The notes under the pieces are model-generated. The model was not told where the DNA came from and made no database searches. It saw only the letters and a list, made by a program, of their open reading frames with translations. Source: Candidatus Aminicenantota bacterium (GTDB lineage: Bacteria > Acidobacteriota > Aminicenantia > Aminicenantales > Aminicenantaceae). Taken from it: DNA of 5,283 bases. Both the position numbers and the translations under genes were made by a program. Positions 1 to 5,283 of the stretch are shown piece by piece; positions within the stretch are counted from its first letter, which is position 1, and every line of letters starts with the position of its first letter. The DNA lies in contig JAUWTR010000157.1 of assembly GCA_030614645.1 (NCBI GenBank), positions 1-5,283 on the forward strand, in the 5' to 3' direction.

Positions 1-1
1 G

Positions 2-133
2 CGCATTGTCTCATTTATTGAAGAGCATAAAGTCATAGACAAGATCATAAAACACCTTAAACTGACCTTTAAGGCAGAACGTCCCCCACCACCTCAAGCT
101 CAGCTTACTATGGCAGCTGAGGAGAGATCATAA
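2..133 (+). CDS. IS91-family transposase, C-terminal end only (5' truncated by window edge)
   Basis: The frame is open from the window edge to TAA at 131-133 and encodes 43 residues. It begins RIVSFIEEHKVIDKIIKHLK and ends in a proline run (PPPP) with a short Ala/Glu tail. The pattern of a basic residue plus 'I-x-FIE-x-x-x-VI-x-KI-x-x-HL-x-L', followed by a Pro-rich tail, is the usual C-terminal end of IS91-family (IS801/IS1294-like, Y2 HUH) transposases, downstream of their catalytic domain. Those enzymes cut single DNA strands by tyrosine chemistry and move the element by rolling-circle transposition. The catalytic tyrosines, HUH motif and N-terminal zinc finger lie outside the window, so activity cannot be judged. 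The family call rests on recalled resemblance of a short tail. That this is the end of a coding frame is more certain than its family. Confidence 0.72.
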   Translation, partial: RIVSFIEEHKVIDKIIKHLKLTFKAERPPPPQAQLTMAAEERS

Positions 134-151
134 CCTATATGCAAGTCGAAG

Positions 152-202
152 TCCTAAATCAGCGATTGAAGACCAAGTCTATTAATCTTAGGTCTTTTAG
201 GA
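152..202 (+). repeat. Nested inverted repeat after the transposase
   Basis: The inner stem pairs AAGACCAAG (169-177) with CTTAGGTCTT (187-196), giving nine pairs with one bulged base around a 9-base loop. An outer arm TCCTAA (152-157) pairs with TTAGGA (197-202). A T-rich stretch (TTTTTATT) begins at 204. Position and form fit either a transcription terminator for the transposase or a folded ori-end structure of a rolling-circle element. The sequence alone does not decide between them. Confidence 0.5.
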
Positions 203-238
203 GTTTTTATTGAGTCCGCGACTTGCCGAATTGGACAT

Positions 239-253
239 GTTCTCTTGGGGAAC
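239..253 (+). repeat. Short hairpin GTTCTC-TTG-GGGAAC
   Basis: Six paired bases (one G-T wobble) surround a 3-base loop, and TTTTGATAAAAA follows. The stem contains GTTC and GAAC. GAAC is one of the tetranucleotides flanking IS91 ori ends, so this could mark an element end. A stem this short could also arise by chance. Confidence 0.3.
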
Positions 254-331
254 TTTTGATAAAAATGGGGGAGTCTATAGGTAGGTTTCCTCCGCTGAAT
301 ATTTGCGACGAGTTCTAAACTGGCATATTAA

Positions 332-544
332 TTTCTTTTTTCATTGTTTTTTCAAGGCTTTCGATGTGCCAATCATCATCAATTGGGGAGATTGGAGAAA
401 ATTTTAGATCCGGAACCTATTCATCATTTGAAAGATGATATTTTATGTTTGTCATGTGGTGATCAATTTCAAAAAGATCTCCTGAAATGTCCCAGGTGCA
501 AAACAAAAGTCGGTAGAGCACACTCCAGAGTTTATGATGAGTAG
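332..544 (+). pseudogene. Zinc-ribbon protein fragment, probably the 3' stump of an interrupted gene
   Basis: The frame opens after a TAA at 329-331 and ends at TAG 542-544. There is no ATG near its beginning: only a TTG at 344 could start it, with no Shine-Dalgarno in the T-rich sequence before it, giving 66 residues. Counted from that TTG, the protein has Cys-x-x-Cys pairs at residues 35/38 (CLSC) and 49/52 (CPRC) with a 10-residue spacing, typical of a treble-clef or rubredoxin-type zinc ribbon. A further Cys8 and two His pairs (11/12, 27/28) lie nearby, and the C-terminus is Arg/Lys-rich then acidic. I do not recognise the family. The N-terminal part before about residue 6 is poly-Phe/Ser-like and looks like translated non-coding sequence. 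With CAAG at 353-356, the best reading is a gene interrupted by the upstream IS91-like element. A genuine small zinc-ribbon gene with a TTG start is the alternative. Confidence 0.45.
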
Positions 545-620
545 TATTTGATTGTCGGTGCTTTGCATTCTGCTAACCATTTGGTAACCGGATTTAAATA
601 ACCGAAATTTGGTATTTTGC

Positions 621-660
621 TCTAACTCTGTGTAATTAGGTGTAACTCTTTGTAACTCAG
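621..660 (+). repeat. Degenerate 10-bp tandem repeat, four copies
   Basis: Four consecutive decamers align in register: TCTAACTCTG, TGTAATTAGG, TGTAACTCTT and TGTAACTCAG. Positions 3-5 (TAA) are invariant, and copies 1, 3 and 4 share TAACTC. The 10-bp period is close to one helical turn, so identical faces of the repeat would point the same way. I cannot tell whether this is a protein-binding array, a decayed dispersed repeat or slippage. Confidence 0.6.
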
Positions 661-680
661 GGCATTAGAGCTTTTGCTGG

Positions 681-711
681 CAGCCGGATAAGAAAATAAA
701 GGATCCGGCTG
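681..711 (+). repeat. Perfect 9-bp inverted repeat with 13-base A-rich loop
   Basis: CAGCCGGAT (681-689) is the exact reverse complement of ATCCGGCTG (703-711). The loop is mostly A. The stem is clearly more GC-rich than its surroundings. No T-tract follows in either direction, so it is not a canonical intrinsic terminator. It may be an operator, an RNA processing or terminator-like structure, or a small palindromic repeat. Confidence 0.6.
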
Positions 712-741
712 TGGATTACTCGGTATAAGATGCAAAATAAG

Positions 742-770
742 TTGAAATAATGTAGATTAGAGAATATTAA
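742..770 (+). promoter_or_regulatory. Candidate sigma70-like promoter for the operon
   Basis: TTGAAA (742-747) and TATTAA (765-770) are separated by exactly 17 bases, which would start transcription near 776-778, about 100 bases before the permease ATG. In such AT-rich sequence a match of this quality can occur by chance, and the lineage's promoter consensus is unknown. Confidence 0.35.
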
Positions 771-774
771 TTTA

Positions 775-795
775 ATTTTAGAAAGCTTTTAAAAT
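775..795 (+). repeat. AT-rich imperfect palindrome around AAAGCTTT
   Basis: ATTTT(A)GAAAGCTTTTAAAAT reads as its own reverse complement apart from one unpaired A and one G-T pair. It begins at the start point predicted for the candidate promoter, where an operator or leader hairpin could sit. Low base complexity makes chance a real alternative. Confidence 0.3.
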
Positions 796-876
796 GAAAG
801 GTAGTGAACTTCACCCGAAATATTAGACACAATGAAAAGTTCGAGATAAATTATTTTTTAGAATTAGAGATGAAAA

Positions 877-3240
877 ATGCTTAAAAATTATTTTAAGATC
901 ACTATTCGTAATCTTGTAAAACATAAAGCCTCTTCATTTATAAACATCATTGGACTGGCAATTGGGATGGCATGCTGCTTGTGTATCTCCCTTTGGGTAC
1001 TTGATGAACTGAGTTATGAACGGTTTAATGAAAATTCAGAAAGAATTTATTTAGTGACAGTTAATTATTCTTATTCAGATGGCAAACAGACAAGTTCCCG
1101 TACAAGCGCTCCCTTAGGTCCAACCTTGATGGCAGAATTTTCAGATATAGAAATGGGGGCGCGTCATAGAGAATTAAATACCATGCTTATTCGATATCAG
1201 AATAAAGTATTTTTTGAATCTAATATCACTTCAGTTGATCCTTCCTTTTTCTCTATTTTTTCCTACCCATTCGTAATAGGTAATAAAGATACAGCATTAA
1301 ATCAACCAAATTCGGTGGTCATCTCTCAAGATATTGCCCATAAGTATTTTGGAAATGATAATCCTCTGGGAAAAGCACTAACTTTTAATAATTCAGATAA
1401 TTATATAGTCAACGGAGTTATAGAAAATGTTCCCGGGAATTCACATATCCAATTTGATATTGTCCTGCCCTGGAGCTACATGAAAAAAATGTCATGGTAT
1501 GATGAGAATTACTGGAAAAGTGCATTCCTTGAAACTTATGTGTTATTGAAACAATCTGCTAATCCTCAAGGCGTGAGGGAAAAGATAAAGGGCCTGTACA
1601 AGAAGCACATCGATAATTCCATTGCTGAACTTTCCCTTTTTCCAATTGTTGATATTCATCTTTATTCTAACTTTTTCCGCTCGTCATCTTCTGGAAATAT
1701 AAAGTATGTTTTTATCTTCACAGCCATTGCCCTTTTGGTTTTGTTGATTGCATGTGTCAATTTTATGAATCTATCAACTGCAAAATCATCCAATCGCTCC
1801 AAAGAGATCGGTCTCCGGAAAGTTGCAGGTGCAAATAAATCACAAATTATCCGGCAATTCTTCGGAGAATCTACCCTTATGGCATTTATTGCTCTAGCTT
1901 TTGCGGTTTTCTTATTGATCATGTTTCTTCCTCATTTCAACTCATTAACTGGTAAACAAATTTCTCTATTCGGGACAATAAACACAGGAGTCCTGCTTTT
2001 GGGTTTGGCGGCAACCGCTTTAATTACAGGGATCATCTCAGGAAGTTACCCTGCTCTGTATTTATCCTCCTTTCAACCTGTTCAAATATTCCGAGGGTCG
2101 CTATCCAAAGGAATAGGAGGTGGAAAATTTAGAAAACCCCTGGTTATCTTCCAGTTTTGCATGTCAATCTTTTTAATAATTGTTTCTTTTATTGTGGTTG
2201 GTCAACTTAGATACATGTTGAATATGGATGTTGGCTGGAATAAAGATCATCTGCTGTATGTAAACATGCGGAGCGGACCTTTTAAGGAATATCCCCTGCT
2301 AAAATCTAAACTGAAAAATGATTTTAGAATTAATGGTGTTTCAGCTACTCAATCGCTGCCTACCTATTTTGGGAACAGTTCGAGTAACGTCAATTGGGAA
2401 GGGAAGGATCCTAATCAAAAATTATTTGCAAATTTTACATCAGTAGATTTTGATTTTATTAAAACATTAAAAATTGAGATGGCTGAAGGAAGATCATTTT
2501 CAAAGGAATTTATGTCTGATTTATCAAATGGAGCAATTATTAATCAAGAATTTAAACGAAAAATCGGCCGTAAATCCGTTGTTGGTTTACAACTTGATTT
2601 TAATGGGGATAAAAGAAGAGTTGTTGGGGTAGCAAAAGATTTTCATATCCATTCTGCCAGAGACAAGATAGAACCGGCAATCATGATTTTGAGTGATAAA
2701 AGCCTGCATTACATGATCGTCAGAATTAATTCAAGTGAGATATCATCTGCTTTGTCATTTTTAGAGAAAACATGGAAAGAGGTGATGCCCCAATTTCCTC
2801 TGGTTTATACATTTTTTGATGAACAAATTGAACGATCATATCACCGGGAATCCTATATGGGTCATCTTTTGGGGTATTCTGCATTTTTAGCAGTTCTAAT
2901 TGCCTGCCTGGGTTTGTATGGACTGGTTTCATTTACCGCAGAGAAGCGTACCAGAGAAATTGGCATCCGGAAAGTGCTTGGGGCATCTAATCATAGCATT
3001 GTTGCACTTCTTTCAATCGAATTTCTAAAGCCTGTTCTTATTGCAAATCTTATCGCCTGGCCGATTGCTTATTATACTGGGAATAACTGGATTCAGCAGT
3101 TTGCCCATCGGGACCATATCAGTATTTTATTATTTTTACTTGCAGGTGGTGCTGCAATGTTAATTGCGTTTATTGCAGTGAGTTATCAATCTGTTAGGGC
3201 TGCCAGAGCCAATCCGATAAAGGCAATAAAGTATGAATGA
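877..3240 (+). CDS. MacB/FtsX-type ABC transporter permease, two-module
   Basis: This is a complete 787-residue inner-membrane permease of the MacB_PCD-FtsX superfamily, usual length for the double-module form. Module one has TM1 at about 21-41, a large periplasmic domain at about 45-270 with the family pattern VVIS-x5-KYFG-x3-PLGK, then TM2 277-299, TM3 333-351 and TM4 371-395, with GSYPALYLS at the TM4 end. Module two has TM5 421-441, a second periplasmic domain at about 445-660, TM6 665-687, TM7 about 719-735 and TM8 750-770. Each module carries the cytoplasmic signature after its second helix: KEIGLRKVAGA (309-319) and REIGIRKVLGA (693-703). The C-terminus RAARANPIKAIKYE is family-typical. 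The ATG at 877 gives the standard N-terminus MLKNYFKITIRN-x3-HK. Such permeases couple a cytoplasmic ATPase to periplasmic movement (efflux, lipoprotein or peptide export), but the substrate cannot be read here. No ATP-binding protein is encoded within the window. Sampled stretches are AT-richer than the downstream genes. Confidence 0.93.
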   Translation: MLKNYFKITIRNLVKHKASSFINIIGLAIGMACCLCISLWVLDELSYERFNENSERIYLVTVNYSYSDGKQTSSRTSAPLGPTLMAEFSDIEMGARHRELNTMLIRYQNKVFFESNITSVDPSFFSIFSYPFVIGNKDTALNQPNSVVISQDIAHKYFGNDNPLGKALTFNNSDNYIVNGVIENVPGNSHIQFDIVLPWSYMKKMSWYDENYWKSAFLETYVLLKQSANPQGVREKIKGLYKKHIDNSIAELSLFPIVDIHLYSNFFRSSSSGNIKYVFIFTAIALLVLLIACVNFMNLSTAKSSNRSKEIGLRKVAGANKSQIIRQFFGESTLMAFIALAFAVFLLIMFLPHFNSLTGKQISLFGTINTGVLLLGLAATALITGIISGSYPALYLSSFQPVQIFRGSLSKGIGGGKFRKPLVIFQFCMSIFLIIVSFIVVGQLRYMLNMDVGWNKDHLLYVNMRSGPFKEYPLLKSKLKNDFRINGVSATQSLPTYFGNSSSNVNWEGKDPNQKLFANFTSVDFDFIKTLKIEMAEGRSFSKEFMSDLSNGAIINQEFKRKIGRKSVVGLQLDFNGDKRRVVGVAKDFHIHSARDKIEPAIMILSDKSLHYMIVRINSSEISSALSFLEKTWKEVMPQFPLVYTFFDEQIERSYHRESYMGHLLGYSAFLAVLIACLGLYGLVSFTAEKRTREIGIRKVLGASNHSIVALLSIEFLKPVLIANLIAWPIAYYTGNNWIQQFAHRDHISILLFLLAGGAAMLIAFIAVSYQSVRAARANPIKAIKYE

Positions 3241-3266
3241 GAGCCTGAAAATTTAAAAAAATTAAT

Positions 3267-3273
3267 AAGGAGA
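3267..3273 (+). promoter_or_regulatory. Strong Shine-Dalgarno for the TolB-like gene
   Basis: AAGGAGA lies four bases before the ATG at 3278, within the 37-base gap after the permease stop. It fixes the start and is clearly better than the site before the permease (AGAGA). No terminator-like hairpin is seen in the gap, which supports cotranscription. Confidence 0.75.
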
Positions 3274-3277
3274 TGTA

Positions 3278-4207
3278 ATGAAAAAACAATTAATCTTTAT
3301 CTTTATGGTTTTAATTATTTTTCCAGCAGCCCTGCTGTTTTGCAGCCAGGCGTCAAAATCTGATCTGGCAAACACAAAGATAGCCTATGTTGTCTATGAG
3401 CAGCATAACAGTTTTATCTATGTCATGGATCAGGACGGTTCCAATAAAAAGAAGTTAGCTGCAGGGGCTATGCCTTGCTGGTCTCCTGATGCCAAACAGA
3501 TCGCTTTTGCAGCTGAGAAAGATGATAATTGGGATATCTATTATATGAATGCAGATGGCTCTAATATTACCAGGCTAACTTCTTCTCCTGCCGGAGATAC
3601 GAATCCGGCTTGGTCGCCTGATGGCACAATGATCGCTTTTAATTCAGGAAGAAGTGGCAGCTCACAGGTCTGGAGAACTAATGTAAAAAAGGGAAATGAA
3701 AAATCTGAGTGGGGCTATAATCTTACTCAAATGACTGAGGATACGCCCCATAACAGAGTTAATAATTTTCATTCCTGGTCGCCAAACGGATTATGGTTTG
3801 TTTTTGAGGCGGATAGAGACAGGGATGATCCGGAAATTTATCTGGCAAATGCAGTTGATGGCACCAATCAGCAGAGATTGACCTTCACGCTGGCCCTTGA
3901 TGAAGTGCCTTCCTGGTCGCCTGACAGTAAGCAGATAATATTTTCATCGGATATGCATGGTGAACCCCAATCAGGCGATTATGATATTTATATCATGAAT
4001 GTCGATGGTTCCGGGCAGAAACGGCTTACAAAAACTCAGAGTCAAGCTTCCAATCCATCCATGTCGCCGGATGGAGCGAAAATAGTCTATGATCTGTCTA
4101 AAGGCGAAGTCTCGGAAATATATGTGATAAATAAAGATGGCTCCGATCCTGTATGTTTGGGGGAAGGTTCCAATCCGGCCTGGTCGCCCTTTGAGAAAAA
4201 GATGTAG
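3278..4207 (+). CDS. TolB-like six-bladed beta-propeller protein, exported
   Basis: This 309-residue protein has an N-terminal export signal: MKKQ, then a hydrophobic stretch at 5-21 and Cys22. The context L-L-F-C is an imperfect lipobox because Phe sits at -1 where Gly/Ala/Ser is usual, so lipidation at Cys22 is possible but not clear; cleavage nearer Ala25 is the alternative. The rest is a WD40-like/TolB (PD40-type) propeller. The WSPD-type motif recurs at 68 (WSPD), 112 (WSPD), 167 (WSPN), 213 (WSPD), 262 (MSPD) and 302 (WSPF), each followed by a K-x-I-x-F-type strand. It is paired with I-Y-x-M-x-x-DGS-x-x-x-x-L strands, as at about 46-60 and 235-250. Six motifs fit a six-bladed propeller, with the N-terminal strands completing the last blade. 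It lacks the N-terminal domain of true Tol-Pal TolB, so it should not be called tolB. Likely role: a periplasmic binding or scaffold protein, ligand unknown. It lies between a permease and an outer-membrane barrel gene. Confidence 0.88.
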   Translation: MKKQLIFIFMVLIIFPAALLFCSQASKSDLANTKIAYVVYEQHNSFIYVMDQDGSNKKKLAAGAMPCWSPDAKQIAFAAEKDDNWDIYYMNADGSNITRLTSSPAGDTNPAWSPDGTMIAFNSGRSGSSQVWRTNVKKGNEKSEWGYNLTQMTEDTPHNRVNNFHSWSPNGLWFVFEADRDRDDPEIYLANAVDGTNQQRLTFTLALDEVPSWSPDSKQIIFSSDMHGEPQSGDYDIYIMNVDGSGQKRLTKTQSQASNPSMSPDGAKIVYDLSKGEVSEIYVINKDGSDPVCLGEGSNPAWSPFEKKM

Positions 4208-4209
4208 GA
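4206..4209 (+). promoter_or_regulatory. Ribosome binding site overlapping the upstream stop
   Basis: AGGA shares bases with the TAG stop (4205-4207) of the propeller gene and sits seven bases before the ATG at 4217. The layout suggests translational coupling. It favours ATG 4217 over an in-frame TTG at 4232, which also has a purine-rich GGGAGA before it. Confidence 0.55.
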
Positions 4210-4216
4210 AAATAAA

Positions 4217-5283
4217 ATGAGTGGGAGATGTTTGAAATGGCTTTTTGCAGGGGCTGTTTTGCTGCTCTTATCTACAGCAGCATTCTCCCAGACATTCGCC
4301 TATAAAGGGCTTGTCTCCGGCTGGATAACTGTTAATGCAGACGCTGATATAAAGCCTCAGCTCGGCTTACGCTGTTTGCCTGAATTTTCCCTGGAAAAGG
4401 CTCTTTCTCCCAAATACAATCTTGATGTTGAATTCTCCTTGAATGCCTATGGCTCCGGTACTATAAATGCAATTGATGATGTTCATACGGATGGGAAAGT
4501 AAAGCCTTACACGAAGTGGCTGCGATTTTCTTCAGCTCAATTTGAGGCCCGCCTGGGACTCCAGAAGATAAACTTCGGCTCAGCCTCTCTGCTTCGTCCT
4601 TTGATGTGGTTTGACCGGATAGACCCACGCGACCCTCTTCAGCTTACGGACGGTGTCTACGGTCTTTTAATGAGGTATTATTTTCTGGACAACACTAATA
4701 TCTGGGTGTGGGGACTTTATGGAAATGATGATCCAAAGGGCTGGGAAACAATATCTTCTGACAGAAAATCCCCTGAACTGGGAGGACGCATCCAGACCTC
4801 CTTGGGGAAAGGGGAGATAGCTTTTTCCTATCACCACCGAGAAATTGAGGTAAATGGGCTTTTCCAGGGGCTGGAGCCTGACAATCCCCGCTTTCCGGAA
4901 AACCGCTGTGCTATTGACGGTAAATGGGACATTGGCATCGGCATCTGGTTTGAAACGTCTTTATTTCATCAGCAAACAGAACACCTTCCTTATACATGGC
5001 AGAGGGCTTTAAATGTTGGTATGGATTATACTTTAAGTATAGGTAATGGTTTAAATGTGATTGGGGAGCATTTTGTTTTAGAAGCAAGCCGGGATGCCTT
5101 TGGTTCCGGGGAAGTGGCAAAATTTTCGGCCCTGGCTTTGAATTACCCCCTGGGTTTGCTGGATAATATTACAGGAATATTATATTATGATTGGGAGAAT
5201 AAAAACTTTTACAATTTTTTAAGATGGCAGCGGACTTATGACAGATGGAGCTTTCATTTTATGGCCTTTTGGAATCCGGAACA
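4217..5283 (+). CDS. Putative outer-membrane beta-barrel (porin-like) protein, 3' end cut by window edge
   Basis: The frame is open from ATG 4217 to the window end: 355 full codons with no stop. Residues 1-24 form a classical signal peptide: Arg4 and Lys7, a hydrophobic core at about 8-18 (WLFAGAVLLLL), then STAAFS with likely cleavage before Gln25. The mature part has no further hydrophobic helix. It has many short stretches alternating polar and aromatic/aliphatic residues, separated by Gly/Asp/Asn turns (for example at about 70-78, 97-105, 108-120, 150-166), as expected of transmembrane beta-strands. A polar, proline-rich stretch FDRIDPRDPLQLTDGV (132-147) follows GLQKINFGS (114-122), resembling a conserved loop or plug region in porin-like proteins of uncultured diderms. 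I do not recognise a named family, and the C-terminal strand that would confirm barrel closure is outside the window. The gene follows the propeller gene by 9 bases, so they are probably cotranscribed. A secreted non-barrel beta protein is the alternative. Confidence 0.75.
   Translation, partial: MSGRCLKWLFAGAVLLLLSTAAFSQTFAYKGLVSGWITVNADADIKPQLGLRCLPEFSLEKALSPKYNLDVEFSLNAYGSGTINAIDDVHTDGKVKPYTKWLRFSSAQFEARLGLQKINFGSASLLRPLMWFDRIDPRDPLQLTDGVYGLLMRYYFLDNTNIWVWGLYGNDDPKGWETISSDRKSPELGGRIQTSLGKGEIAFSYHHREIEVNGLFQGLEPDNPRFPENRCAIDGKWDIGIGIWFETSLFHQQTEHLPYTWQRALNVGMDYTLSIGNGLNVIGEHFVLEASRDAFGSGEVAKFSALALNYPLGLLDNITGILYYDWENKNFYNFLRWQRTYDRWSFHFMAFWNPE

Larger units (their letters stand above)
134..352 (+). 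mobile_element. Presumed distal (ori-side) non-coding tail of the IS91-like element
   Basis: About 200 bases after the transposase stop have no credible gene. In IS91 elements the ori end lies downstream of the transposase, has no terminal inverted repeat with the other end, and abuts a GAAC or CAAG target. Here the interval holds nested inverted repeats (152-202), a short GTTC/GAAC hairpin (239-253), and possible target-type tetranucleotides GAAC at 250-253 and CAAG at 353-356. I set the right boundary at base 352, just before CAAG, because a protein-like frame opens there. That boundary is inference. The element could end earlier, for example near 250 or near the GTTC at 312-315. Confidence 0.4.
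545..876. other. Intergenic region upstream of the permease operon
   Basis: This 332-base stretch contains no gene I can support on either strand. It is AT-rich and holds, in order, a degenerate 10-bp tandem repeat (621-660), a perfect inverted repeat (681-711), a possible promoter (742-770) and an imperfect palindrome (775-795). The last 30 bases form an AT-rich translation-initiation region, with a weak AGAGA (866-870) six bases before the permease ATG. Confidence 0.7.

Noticed and set aside
621..660. CRISPR array
   Set aside because: Units are 10 bp, contiguous and degenerate, with no spacers and no cas genes.
681..711. Intrinsic terminator
   Set aside because: The stem is good, but no T-tract follows on either strand, so it is listed only as an inverted repeat.
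794..826. Ten-codon open frame MKGSELHPKY before the permease, considered as a leader peptide
   Set aside because: It has no Shine-Dalgarno, no regulatory codon run, and no attenuator hairpin pair after it. A frame this short is expected by chance.
1662..1922. Minus-strand open frame inside the permease gene
   Set aside because: It is antisense to a strongly conserved permease segment (TM2, the EIGLRK signature and TM3), has no family resemblance, and is explained by the codon use of the + strand gene.
2726..2932. Minus-strand open frame inside the permease gene
   Set aside because: It is fully contained in the second periplasmic domain and TM6 coding region, with no recognisable protein features.
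3278..4207. Naming the propeller gene tolB
   Set aside because: The N-terminal TolB domain is absent and no tolA, tolQ, tolR or pal neighbour is present; only the propeller type is shared.
4228..4230. Alternative ATG start for the barrel gene
   Set aside because: This ATG is out of frame with the long open frame and would not produce the signal peptide. The in-frame ATG at 4217 has AGGA at suitable spacing.
4911..5120. Minus-strand open frame opposite the barrel gene
   Set aside because: It lies opposite a long intact frame with a signal peptide. Its protein is low-complexity and rich in Gln/His/Tyr/Pro, as expected of an antisense artefact.

Overview
The window looks like a low-GC Gram-negative (diderm) bacterial chromosome from an environmental lineage. 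The diderm inference rests on the last gene, which encodes an exported protein with outer-membrane beta-barrel character, and on the TolB-type propeller protein before it. The long two-module MacB/FtsX permease is of a kind abundant in Bacteroidota and in poorly cultured phyla such as Aminicenantes-like and KSB1-like groups. I cannot fix the phylum from this window.

Layout. Bases 2-133 are the last 43 codons of a transposase that I read as IS91 family (HUH/Y2 rolling-circle type). Its distal non-coding tail follows and contains nested inverted repeats. From about base 332 an open frame encodes a short C-terminal fragment with a four-cysteine zinc ribbon (stop at 544). It has no convincing start, and a CAAG tetranucleotide (the known IS91 target type) lies at its opening, so it may be the stump of a gene cut by the element. 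Bases 545-876 are intergenic: a degenerate 10-bp tandem repeat, a perfect 9-bp inverted repeat, a plausible sigma70-like promoter and an AT-rich imperfect palindrome.

Bases 877-5283 look like one operon on the + strand: a complete 787-residue MacB/FtsX permease, a complete 309-residue TolB-like six-bladed propeller protein (37-bp gap, strong Shine-Dalgarno), and the first 355 residues of a signal-peptide-bearing putative outer-membrane barrel (9-bp gap, its ribosome binding site overlapping the preceding stop codon). Together they place an inner-membrane, a probably periplasmic and an outer-membrane protein in one transcript. No ABC ATPase or membrane-fusion protein is visible, so a joint trans-envelope function is a hypothesis only. 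GC content appears to rise along the operon, from about 23-47% in sampled 60-base lines of the permease to about 45-50% in the barrel gene.
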